From: Candidatus Pollutiaquabacter sp.
Lineage (GTDB): Bacteria; Bacteroidota; Bacteroidia; AKYH767-A; 2013-40CM-41-45
Length of the DNA stretch: 44,105 nt
NCBI GenBank assembly: GCA_947465495.1
Contig: CANIAS010000021.1
Span: 1-44,105, forward strand
Reading direction: 5' to 3'
Part shown: positions 1 to 8,885 of the stretch, piece by piece
How the letters are laid out: every line of letters starts with the position of its first letter
How positions within the stretch are numbered: position 1 is the first letter of the stretch
The notes under the pieces: generated by a model
What the model saw: the letters and a program-made list of their open reading frames with translations, nothing else
Databases searched by the model: none
What the model was told of the DNA's origin: nothing
Program-made: the position numbers and the translations under genes

Positions 1-240
1 AAGGCGCCACTTTCGGATTCGTATACCATGGCCGATGAATTAAAAGTCATCGTCTTTAATAGGCATGACTTTGAATGGGCAGAGCAACAAGCTAACCACG
101 TGAAAGAAGCTTGTCGGCTGTTTCTTCAGCCCGAATTCTCCACTTTTTCCAAGGTCATTCATCCTATCATTGATTATGTGAAGCTGCATCAGCGGTGGGC
201 CATTTCCCTCCAGACTCACAAAGTGATGGACATTCCATAG
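1..240 (+). CDS. queE: 7-carboxy-7-deazaguanine synthase QueE, C-terminal part (5' end outside window)
   Basis: The reading frame is open from base 1 and ends in TAG at 238-240, so only about the last 79 residues are present. The frame begins K-A-P-L-S-D-S-Y before the internal Met at 28, which matches the interior of QueE rather than a start. The closing segment (LQPEFS, then ...VKLHQRWAISLQTHKVMDIP) is the typical QueE ending: family members finish with a 'W.vSLQTHK.l.iP' pattern. QueE is a radical-SAM enzyme that makes 7-carboxy-7-deazaguanine in queuosine tRNA-modification synthesis. The CxxxCxxC cluster that would prove the radical-SAM activity lies outside the window. The identification rests on the conserved tail only. 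Confidence 0.85.
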   Translation, partial: KAPLSDSYTMADELKVIVFNRHDFEWAEQQANHVKEACRLFLQPEFSTFSKVIHPIIDYVKLHQRWAISLQTHKVMDIP

Positions 241-320
241 TAGCGGATTTCTGTCTTTTTCCTGCCAGTTGATTGTTTGAAAATAACCTTCATTGCTCCT
301 TCGTTAGTTAGGTTACCGAT

Positions 321-328
321 TATTTTTG
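321..328 (+). promoter_or_regulatory. Bacteroidota -7 promoter element (TATTTTTG)
   Basis: TATTTTTG matches the Bacteroidota sigma-ABfr -7 consensus TAnnTTTG. The expected transcription start is near 333, giving a leader of about 26 nt before the ATG at 359. I see no convincing -33 TTTG at the usual spacing; the nearest TTG (293-295) is about 25 nt away. The element argues against an in-frame start at 326, which would lie inside the promoter. Confidence 0.5.
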
Positions 329-358
329 TGGGTAATCAAACATTTGAATTGTATCACC

Positions 359-2326
359 ATGGGCGCTTCTAATATTCGAAGTATTATTTTTTTTCTATTG
401 ATGTTGCTTTTTTTACCTGCTACCGCGCAGAAGAAGTATAGTTCCAAAGATGCTCGTGCCATCCGTTTGTTCGAATCTGCAATCAGTAATTATAACGCTC
501 ATGAGGATGAACGTGCGTTGCAAGCCATTGAGGAAGCCGTAAAGGCGGATCCGAATTTCGTAGAGCCATACCTGCTCCGAGCCAATATATACACAGACAA
601 TCGTTTGTCTGAAAAAGCCATTGCGGCTTATAAGCAAGCCTTATCAGTGAATCCTGATTTCTTCCCCAATACGTATTACTCCTTGGGGAAATTGGAGTTC
701 CTTTCGCAACAATACGATTCTTCGTATGTTCACTTGGAGAAGTTCGTTTCTTACCCTGCTGCTTCCGCGTCGTTTAAGAGTACCGCACAACGGATAATGG
801 CCAGCTGCCGATTTGCGGAGCAATCGATGCAACACCCAGTTCCGTTTTTCCCGGTAAATATGGGAGTGAACATCAACTCGTCGGAACAAGAATATTTTCC
901 AGCTATTACAGCCGATGGAAATACGTTTCTGTTCACACGACGTATAAAAGCTACATTGCCTTCTGGGAAAGTCAGCGATCAGGAAGATTTTTACATCAGT
1001 AAAAAAGTCAATGGGCAATGGTCGCCGGCTCAACCCGTTTTAGAAATCAACACAACTGGCAACGAAGGGGCACCAACATTATCAGCCGATGGTCAATATT
1101 TATTCTTTACGGCCTGCGAAGAATTGTTTTCGGAAAATGATGCGCGGGCTACCAAAGGTAGTTGTGACCTGTTCATTGCCAAGAAGCTGGGCGACAAGTT
1201 CAATGCACCCCGTAATTTAGAAGAGCCGATCAATACCGGCGCTTGGGAAAGCCAACCGTCTTTTTCCTCTGATGGTAGAACACTTTATTTTGTACGTGCG
1301 GTGAAATCTGCTGATGGTAAAAAGCAGCGTGACATCTTTGTTACTCACATCGATGATTATTCGAATTGGTCGGTACCTCAGCCACTAAGTTCGACGATTA
1401 ATACACCTTTTGATGAGACTTCGGTGTTTATTCACCCGGATGATCAGACGTTGTATTTCTCGTCCGATGGCCATCCGGGAATGGGCGGGCAGGATATTTT
1501 CGTCAGTCGCCGCAAACCTACCGGTGAATGGGGTGAGCCAGTAAATTTGGGCTATCCCATTAATACCTACAACGATGAGAATTCGTTGCTGGTAAGTCCC
1601 GACGGCATGATCGGCTATTTCGCTTCGGACCGAAGCGGAGGTAAAGGCGGGCTCGACCTTTATCAATTTGAATTGGATGCATCTCTTCGTCCCAGAATTG
1701 TTACTTACATGAAAGGCAAGGTATACGATGGAGATACAAAAAAACCACTTTCAGCAAATTTTGAACTGATCGACTTGGCGACTAATAAGCCCGTGGTGAA
1801 TGCAACCTCAAATCCAGGGAACGGCGAGTTCATCGTCTGTCTTCCTGCTGGAAAAAGTTATGCCTTGAATGTTTCGAAGGATGGGTATCTGTTTTATTCG
1901 GAAAATTTTGAATTGAAAGATTCGAAGTCGTCTTCCGACCCGGTTATTCGTGATGTGCCTTTGAAGCCAATCAAAGTGGGAGAGACCGTGGTGCTGAAGA
2001 ACATCTTTTTTGACTTTAATAAATTTGATTTGAAAGATGAATCGAAGACGGAATTGAACAAAGTGGTAGCCTTCCTAACTAAGAACCCTAAGATCAACAT
2101 TGAAATTGGTGGTCATACCGATAATGTAGGAGGGAAAACTTACAATCAACAATTGTCTGAAAAGCGCTCCAAAGCGGTGATGGATTATCTCATTGGGCAT
2201 GGCATTGCTGCCAGTAGATTGTCCAATAAAGGATATGGTGACACTGCACCAATGGCAGATAATGCATCGGAAAGTGGTCGGGCTCAAAACCGACGTACAG
2301 AATTCAAGATTATTGCCGTTAATTAA
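359..2326 (+). CDS. TPR-PD40-OmpA envelope protein (PorE-like domain order)
   Basis: A 655-residue exported protein. The chosen ATG gives a clean signal peptide (hydrophobic stretch IIFFLLMLLFLPATAQ); the in-frame codon at 326 falls in the promoter. Domains in order: TPR repeats (about 35-125); a PD40/WD40-like propeller (about 165-440) with recurrent 'xxADGxxLFFT' and 'SSDGRTLYF' blades; a carboxypeptidase-regulatory-like beta domain (about 450-525, starting MKGKVYDGDTKKPLSANFEL); and a C-terminal OmpA domain (about 545-655) with FFDFNKFDL, GGHTDNVGG and the RAQNRRTEF peptidoglycan-binding signature. TPR, propeller, CRD and OmpA in that order is the known architecture of the T9SS component PorE, but many Bacteroidota paralogues share it, so the T9SS role is inference. 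It lacks a lipobox. The protein probably links the outer membrane to peptidoglycan. Its stop overlaps the convergent gene by four bases. Confidence 0.88.
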   Translation: MGASNIRSIIFFLLMLLFLPATAQKKYSSKDARAIRLFESAISNYNAHEDERALQAIEEAVKADPNFVEPYLLRANIYTDNRLSEKAIAAYKQALSVNPDFFPNTYYSLGKLEFLSQQYDSSYVHLEKFVSYPAASASFKSTAQRIMASCRFAEQSMQHPVPFFPVNMGVNINSSEQEYFPAITADGNTFLFTRRIKATLPSGKVSDQEDFYISKKVNGQWSPAQPVLEINTTGNEGAPTLSADGQYLFFTACEELFSENDARATKGSCDLFIAKKLGDKFNAPRNLEEPINTGAWESQPSFSSDGRTLYFVRAVKSADGKKQRDIFVTHIDDYSNWSVPQPLSSTINTPFDETSVFIHPDDQTLYFSSDGHPGMGGQDIFVSRRKPTGEWGEPVNLGYPINTYNDENSLLVSPDGMIGYFASDRSGGKGGLDLYQFELDASLRPRIVTYMKGKVYDGDTKKPLSANFELIDLATNKPVVNATSNPGNGEFIVCLPAGKSYALNVSKDGYLFYSENFELKDSKSSSDPVIRDVPLKPIKVGETVVLKNIFFDFNKFDLKDESKTELNKVVAFLTKNPKINIEIGGHTDNVGGKTYNQQLSEKRSKAVMDYLIGHGIAASRLSNKGYGDTAPMADNASESGRAQNRRTEFKIIAVN

Positions 2327-3762
2327 TCGTGCTGTACTACGATTTTTCGGCGCAATTGCACACCGTTTTCTTCCAAAAAAAATAAGTAGACTCCATTGGG
2401 TACGGTTGAAAGATCAAGGTTGAGTTCAACTGTCCATTCATTACCTTGATTTACTATGCGACCATCCAAGGAGATTAATTTCCAATTGATCTTTTTCGTG
2501 GAGTTGGCATTAGAATGAATTACTTTCAACGGTCCATTGGTAGGATTCGGAAATATGTTGACTTCTTGACGGTTGGTTGGTTCGTTTACACCTATCACGA
2601 ATGCTCCACCCGTCTGAAAGCTAGAATCGGTACTGATTAATAACATGGACTGTAATCCAGGCCCGAAGGTGGTCGTGGTGCCGAACAATAGAATACGACG
2701 ATTGGAAGTAAGTAGCACATCTTTTCCTACTTCATCTTGTAAATCGCCGAAGGTTGGACCTTCCAGACGTACTCCGTTAGGATCGTAAATGTTTAATTGA
2801 AAATCCAGTTTTCCACCACCATAACTGTTGGTGCTACCCACGCAATACAACGTGTCTCCACTGCGTATCACCTTGTTAAAATACTCTTCGCCGGTGGTTA
2901 AGCCGCCACTTTTCCATTGGAAGATCCCGGAACTATCGATGGAAACAATTAATTGGTCTTGATCCGTGCGGCCAGCGGTAATGGAGTATCCACAAGCGAC
3001 GATATCGCCATTGGATTGACCAACGATGCTCGCGAATTCACCTTCCGGATGATCGGGCAGTTGGAAAGTTAATACCGTGTCTAACGTAGCAAACTCAGTT
3101 TTAATGATAATGGGTTGGTGGATGAGACTGTCCGTGGATTGAATGGAGCCGGCTGATAATACGAATCCGGTAGCGGAAATAGACGATGAATTAAGAAAGA
3201 TGTTGGCATTCGTTTCCAGGACTTTTTGTCGAAGGATATTTCCTGTAGGATCCATCACCACTAACCAACCCGCCGAAAGTCCATTGGACGTTGAATTGGT
3301 TGAGCCGGTAAGCAGGTAGTTGCCATCGTCCAATAATTTAGCGTCATGAATGAAATCCCAGTCAGTTGATCCGATGGAACGTTGCCAGAGTGTATCGCCA
3401 GTTGCATTCAGACGTACGACAAGCCCGTCGTATCCTAGATTTCCTGAATAGCTATTAGAATATCCGCAGAGGAGAAAACCAGAGTCAGGTAATGTTAGGA
3501 TGCATGCCGCACTTTCTATTCCCCAGCTCCCGTATGCATGAGCCCATTGAAAGGTTCCGGAACTGTCGGTGCGAATTACAACGAAATCGGTTTGTCCGCT
3601 TCCTGTTGATGAAAAAGAACCAAGCATGGCGAAACCACCATCCGGTGTTTGGCACATCGAAGGGGCGGTATTGAAAGGACCCCAACCATACGTATGCTTG
3701 AAATACTGTGCATGACTGGTCATACAGAACAACAAACAAATAAAAAAGGCTGAGCGCATCAT
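2323..3762 (-). CDS. T9SS-secreted beta-propeller-like protein with type A sorting domain
   Basis: A 479-residue secreted protein. It starts with a short signal peptide (MMRSAFFICLLFCMTSHAQ). The body (about 25-385) is made of repeated units of the form 'DGGFAMLGS...DFVVIRTDSSGTFQWAHAYG', 'DSGFLLCGYS...LNATGDTLWQRSIGS' and 'DDGNYLLTGST...VVMDPTGNI'. This is the repeat pattern of secreted Bacteroidota propellers with blade motif D-x-G-x-W. The last ~80 residues (VNIFPNPTNGPLKV ... LSTVPNGVYLF ... KIVVQHD) form a T9SS type A sorting domain, so the mature protein is probably exported across the outer membrane and surface-bound or released. It is last in the rarA-to-kdsA gene run, 9 nt after kdsA. 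No enzymatic motif is visible and its ligand is unknown. Confidence 0.85.
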   Translation of the reverse strand: MMRSAFFICLLFCMTSHAQYFKHTYGWGPFNTAPSMCQTPDGGFAMLGSFSSTGSGQTDFVVIRTDSSGTFQWAHAYGSWGIESAACILTLPDSGFLLCGYSNSYSGNLGYDGLVVRLNATGDTLWQRSIGSTDWDFIHDAKLLDDGNYLLTGSTNSTSNGLSAGWLVVMDPTGNILRQKVLETNANIFLNSSSISATGFVLSAGSIQSTDSLIHQPIIIKTEFATLDTVLTFQLPDHPEGEFASIVGQSNGDIVACGYSITAGRTDQDQLIVSIDSSGIFQWKSGGLTTGEEYFNKVIRSGDTLYCVGSTNSYGGGKLDFQLNIYDPNGVRLEGPTFGDLQDEVGKDVLLTSNRRILLFGTTTTFGPGLQSMLLISTDSSFQTGGAFVIGVNEPTNRQEVNIFPNPTNGPLKVIHSNANSTKKINWKLISLDGRIVNQGNEWTVELNLDLSTVPNGVYLFFLEENGVQLRRKIVVQHD

Positions 3763-3771
3763 GGATTTAAA

Positions 3772-4584
3772 TTATCGAATGGCTTCTCGGATGCGTAGTA
3801 ATCGTTGTAGCATTCCTTCTAAATGATCCAGGTGTAACATGTTTGCGCCATCTGATTTAGCATTTGCAGGATCTGGATGAGTTTCAAGAAACAGACCATC
3901 GGTGCCAACGGCAATGGCAGCTTTGGCAACAAGTTCGATAAGATCAGGCCGTCCGCCGGTTACACCACTTGCCTGGTTAGGCTGCTGCAGGGAGTGTGTA
4001 ATGTCCATAATAACCGGAACCTTGTTCAGTTGCATGGCGGCGATAGAACGATAGTCTACGATCAAGTCCTGATATCCGAACATCGTTCCTCGCTCCGTCA
4101 ACATGACATGGTCGTTTCCGGTACTGCGGACTTTATCGACGGCAAATTTCATGGCTTCAGCGGAAAGGAATTGCCCCTTTTTGACATTTACGAATTTCCC
4201 TGTTTTTCCGGCGGCGACTAGTAAATCAGTTTGACGACAAAGAAAGGCTGGGATTTGAAGTATGTCAACATAAGCAGCTGCTTCCGCTGCTTCATGGGAT
4301 TCGTGAATATCTGTCACGATTGGTACTTCAAAACGCTGACGTACTCCTTCCAAAATTTTCAAAGCGGGTTCGTCGCCGATACCTGTGAATGAATCATTAC
4401 GCGTTCGGTTTGCTTTTCGATAACTGGCTTTGAAAACAAATGGAATCTTCAGTCGGTCAGTGATGTCTTTAATCTTTTCAGCGATACGGTAGGTCATGTC
4501 TTCTCCCTCGACCACGCAAGGGCCTGATAGTAAAAAGAAATTTCCAGAGTCCGTATGTTGAATAAATGGCAGTTGGTTAATCAT
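3772..4584 (-). CDS. kdsA: 3-deoxy-8-phosphooctulonate (KDO-8-P) synthase
   Basis: A 270-residue cytosolic enzyme that condenses phosphoenolpyruvate with arabinose-5-phosphate to KDO-8-phosphate for LPS core synthesis. Signature segments: LLSGPCVVEGED (19-30), KASYRKANRTRNDSF, IPAFLCRQTDLL, VNVKKGQF, LTERGTMFGY and ITHSLQQP. The Cys in SGPC (residue 23), the His of THS, the Glu of FLETHP and the Asp of KSDGAN match the four metal ligands of the Aquifex-type enzyme. A metal-dependent class is therefore predicted, unlike E. coli KdsA, which has Asn at the Cys position. The ATG at 4582-4584 is chosen because it gives normal family length and lies 2 nt after the upstream stop; an earlier in-frame start at 4683 would run far into the neighbouring gene. 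The gene is probably co-transcribed with the barrel protein before it and the T9SS protein after it. Confidence 0.96.
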   Translation of the reverse strand: MINQLPFIQHTDSGNFFLLSGPCVVEGEDMTYRIAEKIKDITDRLKIPFVFKASYRKANRTRNDSFTGIGDEPALKILEGVRQRFEVPIVTDIHESHEAAEAAAYVDILQIPAFLCRQTDLLVAAGKTGKFVNVKKGQFLSAEAMKFAVDKVRSTGNDHVMLTERGTMFGYQDLIVDYRSIAAMQLNKVPVIMDITHSLQQPNQASGVTGGRPDLIELVAKAAIAVGTDGLFLETHPDPANAKSDGANMLHLDHLEGMLQRLLRIREAIR

Positions 4585-4586
4585 GG

Positions 4587-5828
4587 TCAGAATGATTTTG
4601 ACAAAGATACAAAAGCTCCCTGTGAACGCCCGTTGCGGCTCATCCAGGCTGATAGGTAATTGCTGGAAATTGATAATTCCCAACCCTGGTAGTTTAATTG
4701 GTAGCCGATACCTGCACTCCAGGCGGTAAAGCCTCCGTATTGTGTATGCAGACGAATTGTATGGTGGTTGTATAGACGATAACTCGCTTCCAGCCAGCCA
4801 ATCGGAACTGCATGATAGGCGAAGTACTGCCGTGTTCCAATCGACAAGGTGAGGGAGGAGTTTAATTCCCGATCTAAGCTTAGATCAAAATGTCCTGGAA
4901 CCCAAACATTAAAACCCTCCTTAGATCGGTTGCTTAGAAATTGCTGTACGATGGCCGAATCGTTGATGATTGTCGATGTCACCGTATCTGAAAAATCAAA
5001 TAGTTCGGTCGCGTCTAGTCCTTCGAACCTAAGTGTTGAGTCAAGCTGTGCATACGAGGATCGCTCAAAGAAATGAATAAATCCCAGATTAGTAACTCCG
5101 GCATGTATGCGAGTATGTGAGCTTAAGGTGGTTGAAAAACCAGCTGTTAATCCGAAGCCAGTGCCATTTACGGCCCCGGGCTGAACGGCGGTTGAATCAC
5201 TGGCGCGGAAAGTAATGTCCAGGTCGGCATCGATGTATTCACCATCGGGTGAAGTGTACAAATATCCGTTTCCAGTTTTTATGTCGAGAAAATCGTGACC
5301 AAGGAAAAAATTGCCAATGGCATACCATTCCGTCCTGCCCGCTTGGCATGTTCCTGAGACGCCGATGCCCGTCTGATAATATTGGATCGATCGAAAATCT
5401 GAATGATCTACATAAGCAGTGTCACCGGCAAATCCTTTGTTGCCTCTGAAATAAAGGTCGAATACATCGTCACGAAATTCACTGGTTGCGAAAAAATTTT
5501 GTTGCAGCGTGAATATATAATGATACTTGCATGAATCAGGCCGATACAAATAGGTGATGGAACCGTTGAAGCCTGTACCGAAACAATTACTTCGTTGTAG
5601 TTTATTGCCAACTTCATCTTTGGTGGAGTTTTCAATAAATCGATGCAGGTAATAATCGGAAGCTAGTCCGTTGGTGATTGCCGTGGAGGCAAAGAAGTAG
5701 GAGCCAGCTACTGCAATGGAATGGTGCTGATTACTATCCAGGTGGAATTCATCACTGTGGTCTGCTGACTGAGCCAGTCCGACCGTAGCAATAAGCCCCC
5801 AAAGAATGACAAGCAGCGTTTGTTTCAT
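4587..5828 (-). CDS. DUF5723-like outer-membrane beta-barrel protein
   Basis: A 413-residue protein with a signal peptide (MKQTLLVILWGLIATVGLAQS). The mature part alternates polar and aromatic residues in beta-strand fashion (for example SITYLYRPDSCKYHYIFTL, HTIRLHTQYGGFTAWSAGIGY) and ends in an aromatic residue (VSLSKSF), as outer-membrane barrels do. The overall pattern, including a DYYLHRFIEN segment near the N-terminus and 'FGLTAGFSTTLSSHTRIHAGV', resembles the DUF5723 family found near T9SS and gliding genes in Bacteroidota. No function is assigned to that family. Its ATG overlaps the stop of the upstream lipoprotein gene (ATGA), so the two are translationally coupled and may form a lipoprotein-barrel pair. 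Family assignment is by eye. Confidence 0.65.
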   Translation of the reverse strand: MKQTLLVILWGLIATVGLAQSADHSDEFHLDSNQHHSIAVAGSYFFASTAITNGLASDYYLHRFIENSTKDEVGNKLQRSNCFGTGFNGSITYLYRPDSCKYHYIFTLQQNFFATSEFRDDVFDLYFRGNKGFAGDTAYVDHSDFRSIQYYQTGIGVSGTCQAGRTEWYAIGNFFLGHDFLDIKTGNGYLYTSPDGEYIDADLDITFRASDSTAVQPGAVNGTGFGLTAGFSTTLSSHTRIHAGVTNLGFIHFFERSSYAQLDSTLRFEGLDATELFDFSDTVTSTIINDSAIVQQFLSNRSKEGFNVWVPGHFDLSLDRELNSSLTLSIGTRQYFAYHAVPIGWLEASYRLYNHHTIRLHTQYGGFTAWSAGIGYQLNYQGWELSISSNYLSAWMSRNGRSQGAFVSLSKSF

Positions 5829-7435
5829 CGAATGGAATAGGTTCCGTCTGCGACGAGCTTAAGTTTCAATGCATAGCTTTCATAAAGTTCGAGCAAAGTG
5901 GGTTGTCCAACTGTACTTACTTTGCCATAGATCGCCATGTATCGTGCATTCAAGATGTTTGATTTACGATCTGCGGATATAGGAATTGAGATTTTAGTAA
6001 TTGTTGGTGATGTAACCACTCGATTAGCATCTGTGCTTCCGGCAGCGATTGAACCTGGAAGCAACAGCGAATCTGTTACATTGTAGTTTTCGTTGAGTGT
6101 GTAAAGTTGAAGTTGCAGGTTGATAGGGAATCCGTTTTCGGCAACAAGCGTAAAGGTGATGGGACCGACCGGATCCAGATTGGTTAAATTTTCGATGGAT
6201 AATGCTTGCGTATCGCGAAGCACCAGCGAATTCATGGACAACCGTAAGGGTATTTCCAGGCGGGTAGACGTTGCAACCAATTTATCACTATAAACGAAGT
6301 CGTTGCTGCCAGATACATTGCCCAGCGGATTTAATTGTAGCCGAAGATCGGATTCAATGCGATCGGGTAGGTTTTGTAGGAAGGCTGGTAAATTGCTGTT
6401 TGAATTGTCTAATCGTAAAATAGTGTTGGAGGGTCGAAGGGGATGATTAGGATCACTGGATTCAGCGGCACGGCTAATGTTGATATTCCTGGAAAGCACA
6501 CCGGGCGCTACCAGCGGGATGGTAGTGGATGTGCGTGTATTCATGCTTCGTAGTCCAGTCAAATACGCCTGCATATCTGCGCCTATGCTATTTTCGATAT
6601 TCAAGGATAGGGATGCACTATCCAACAACAGTTGTCCAGTTTCGAAAATGGATCCAATGTTGTTACTGGTGGTATTGGATTCTTCAAATAATTTTTGGCC
6701 AAGATAACCACGCACATAACTGGGCGAAAGTCCAATCAGGGTGGTGGTCAAGTTTACCATCGTGTCTCCTTGCATTACATTGAAAGAGGGGCCAGCAGAA
6801 TCGGATCGTGCCACCACATTGTAGGCGATTGTATTCACGGTGTTGTTCAATGCTCCTGTAAGGTTCAATGTATAACCGGCAAAGTCGATGTCTTCAGAGA
6901 AATAGGACGGAGCCGCCGCTGATCCGGCGGCAACACTACGACTAATAGAAAGGGATTGTCCGTTTTTCCGGGCTTCCGGCACGGAGTAGGTGAAATAGAC
7001 TCTGGTTGGTAACGTGTTTTTGGCGGATACTCGAATAGTTCCTTCTTGTATTATGGCACGCGTCAATTCTGCCCCGCGAACATTCAATACTAGATTTTTA
7101 TTGTTGGTATAAAAAGGTGTGTTTGGTTGTATGGTCAATGGAAAGAATGGCCAGGTATAGATAGTGGCAATGGAGGTGTCGGGAATGGTATAGACGGAAT
7201 CGGTAGCCAACAAATCTTGTTGCCCTTCGTATATGATTCGAACGCTTCCGTCTGGGTCTATAGTGGTCAAGGAGTCAGCAAATAACTGATGAATTCCGAT
7301 GGTGGCTTTCAATACTGGCCCCAACACTTCAATGTCCCACTGAGGAGCATCCGCTTCCTTTTTACAGCCGGGTAACATGAGCCAGGTGGTCAGTATGATA
7401 CCTGCTAGAAGGACGGAAAAGCGGCGGTAGTTCAC
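5825..7435 (-). CDS. Putative outer-membrane lipoprotein, function unknown
   Basis: A 536-residue protein starting at GTG. The N-terminus has a signal peptide ending in a lipobox, LMLPGC, with the lipidated Cys at residue 24, followed by KKEAD. A lysine-acidic stretch right after the Cys can act as a surface-export signal in Bacteroidota, but the match is loose. The mature protein is rich in beta strands, Ser/Thr and Asn, with two comparable halves each containing long ligand-like loops (SVAAGSAAAPSYFSED; LPGSIAAGSTDANRV). I do not recognise a domain. It is 24 nt downstream of rarA and overlaps the barrel protein by ATGA, which argues that lipoprotein and barrel act together at the outer membrane. 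Confidence 0.75.
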   Translation of the reverse strand: MNYRRFSVLLAGIILTTWLMLPGCKKEADAPQWDIEVLGPVLKATIGIHQLFADSLTTIDPDGSVRIIYEGQQDLLATDSVYTIPDTSIATIYTWPFFPLTIQPNTPFYTNNKNLVLNVRGAELTRAIIQEGTIRVSAKNTLPTRVYFTYSVPEARKNGQSLSISRSVAAGSAAAPSYFSEDIDFAGYTLNLTGALNNTVNTIAYNVVARSDSAGPSFNVMQGDTMVNLTTTLIGLSPSYVRGYLGQKLFEESNTTSNNIGSIFETGQLLLDSASLSLNIENSIGADMQAYLTGLRSMNTRTSTTIPLVAPGVLSRNINISRAAESSDPNHPLRPSNTILRLDNSNSNLPAFLQNLPDRIESDLRLQLNPLGNVSGSNDFVYSDKLVATSTRLEIPLRLSMNSLVLRDTQALSIENLTNLDPVGPITFTLVAENGFPINLQLQLYTLNENYNVTDSLLLPGSIAAGSTDANRVVTSPTITKISIPISADRKSNILNARYMAIYGKVSTVGQPTLLELYESYALKLKLVADGTYSIR

Positions 7436-7459
7436 AAGGGTAGAAGTAAGTGCTCCAAA

Positions 7460-8770
7460 TTACTCTTTTACATTCGAATCAGTGCCGTATCCATATTTGT
7501 CTTTCCACAGCAACCCCAGCCAATTGTTGATTTCTTGTTCACGTGGATTTTTTCCCGGTCGGTAAAACACTGTGCCAATAATTTCATCCGGAAGAAATTC
7601 CTGTCCGGCGAAGTTTAGTTTATTCGAATGATCATAATTATAACCATCACCGTATCCAATGCTTTTTAGTAGTGCAGTTGGTGCATTACGGATGTGCAGA
7701 GGCACTGGCAAATCGCCGGTTTTTCTCACTAACTCTAACGCTTCATCGATGGCTAGGTACGAGGCATTGCTCTTTACGGAACATGCCAGGTAAACAACGG
7801 TCTGCGAAAGGATGATCCTGCATTCCGGGTAACCAATTTTATGGACGGCATCAAAGCACGTTTGGGCGATCACCAAGGCGGTTGGATTTGAATTTCCAAT
7901 GTCTTCGGACGCAAGAATTAGCATTCTTCGTGCAATGAATAATGGGTCTTCTCCGCCGGCAATCATTCGTGCTAACCAATAGACTGCGGCATTTGGGTCG
8001 CTACCTCGAATAGATTTTATAAATGCACTGACAATATCGTAATGCTGCTCACCGCTTTTGTCATACCTGGCCAGGTTTTGCTGGGCCACGGATAAAACGT
8101 AATCATCGGTAATGGAAACTGGGCCTGAGCCAGGTACCGACTGTACAACCAGATCGAGTAGGTTCAGTAATTTTCTGGCGTCACCGCCGCTCAATCGAAG
8201 TAATGCATTGGTTTCGGAAAAGGACACCTCACGGCGACGTAATTCGACATCCTTCGAGATGGCCCGCTGTAATAATTCTTCCAATGATTCCTTGGGAAGA
8301 TCTTTTAAAATATAAACCTGGCAGCGTGATAGGAGTGGGGAAATAACTTCGAACGATGGGTTTTCGGTGGTTGCACCAATCAACGTAATGATGCCTTGTT
8401 CTACCGCACCTAAGAGCGAATCTTGCTGCGACTTGCTGAAACGATGAATCTCATCAATAAATAGAATTGTGTTTCCAGGAGCTTCTTTGAGCTGACCAAC
8501 ATAATTTCGGGCTTTTTCAATTACGTCTCGAACGTCCTTTACACCCGAACTTACCGCACTGAGCACATGAAAGGGGCGTTTTAAGCTTTTAGCGATGATG
8601 CCGGCCAAGGTCGTCTTTCCAACTCCAGGAGGCCCCCACAATATCATGGAAGGCAAGCGATTTGACTCGATCGCTTTTCGGATGACCGCCCCGGGACCTA
8701 TCAGGTGCTCTTGCCCGATATATTCATCCAGCGATTGCGGCCGCAATCGTTCGGCTAAGGGTGCAGACAT
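7460..8770 (-). CDS. rarA: Replication-associated recombination protein A (AAA+ ATPase)
   Basis: A 436-residue AAA+ ATPase of the RarA/MgsA/WRNIP1 family that acts at stalled replication forks. Motifs: N-terminal MSAPLAERLRPQSLDEYIGQ, Walker A GPPGVGKTT, Walker B ILFIDEIHRFSKSQQD, sensor segment GATTENPSFEV, arginine-finger region LLSRCQVY, then the RarA-specific helical C-terminus (SFIKSIRGSDPNAAVYWLARM, ARRMLILASEDIGN). The ATG at 8768-8770 fits the family start; an upstream in-frame start at 8857 would begin inside the promoter element. It heads the gene run rarA, lipoprotein, barrel, kdsA and T9SS protein. A promoter for it is visible at 8855-8885. Confidence 0.96.
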   Translation of the reverse strand: MSAPLAERLRPQSLDEYIGQEHLIGPGAVIRKAIESNRLPSMILWGPPGVGKTTLAGIIAKSLKRPFHVLSAVSSGVKDVRDVIEKARNYVGQLKEAPGNTILFIDEIHRFSKSQQDSLLGAVEQGIITLIGATTENPSFEVISPLLSRCQVYILKDLPKESLEELLQRAISKDVELRRREVSFSETNALLRLSGGDARKLLNLLDLVVQSVPGSGPVSITDDYVLSVAQQNLARYDKSGEQHYDIVSAFIKSIRGSDPNAAVYWLARMIAGGEDPLFIARRMLILASEDIGNSNPTALVIAQTCFDAVHKIGYPECRIILSQTVVYLACSVKSNASYLAIDEALELVRKTGDLPVPLHIRNAPTALLKSIGYGDGYNYDHSNKLNFAGQEFLPDEIIGTVFYRPGKNPREQEINNWLGLLWKDKYGYGTDSNVKE

Positions 8771-8854
8771 AAATGAAGAATTCCTGAAAATAGATGACTT
8801 TGATTTATCATGGGAAGGAAATGGATTGTTTATCCAGTCCAATTGCACATCTTT

Positions 8855-8885
8855 CAAAAGTAATTATTCAATGGCGCTTGGCAAA
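8855..8885 (-). promoter_or_regulatory. Promoter of the rarA-kdsA gene run (-33 and -7)
   Basis: On the minus strand TTTG (8882-8885) is followed after a 19-nt spacer by TACTTTTG (8855-8862), matching the Bacteroidota consensus TTTG - ~19 nt - TAnnTTTG. The expected start near 8850 gives a leader of about 80 nt before the rarA ATG. It is the only site in the window where both elements and the spacing fit well. Confidence 0.65.
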
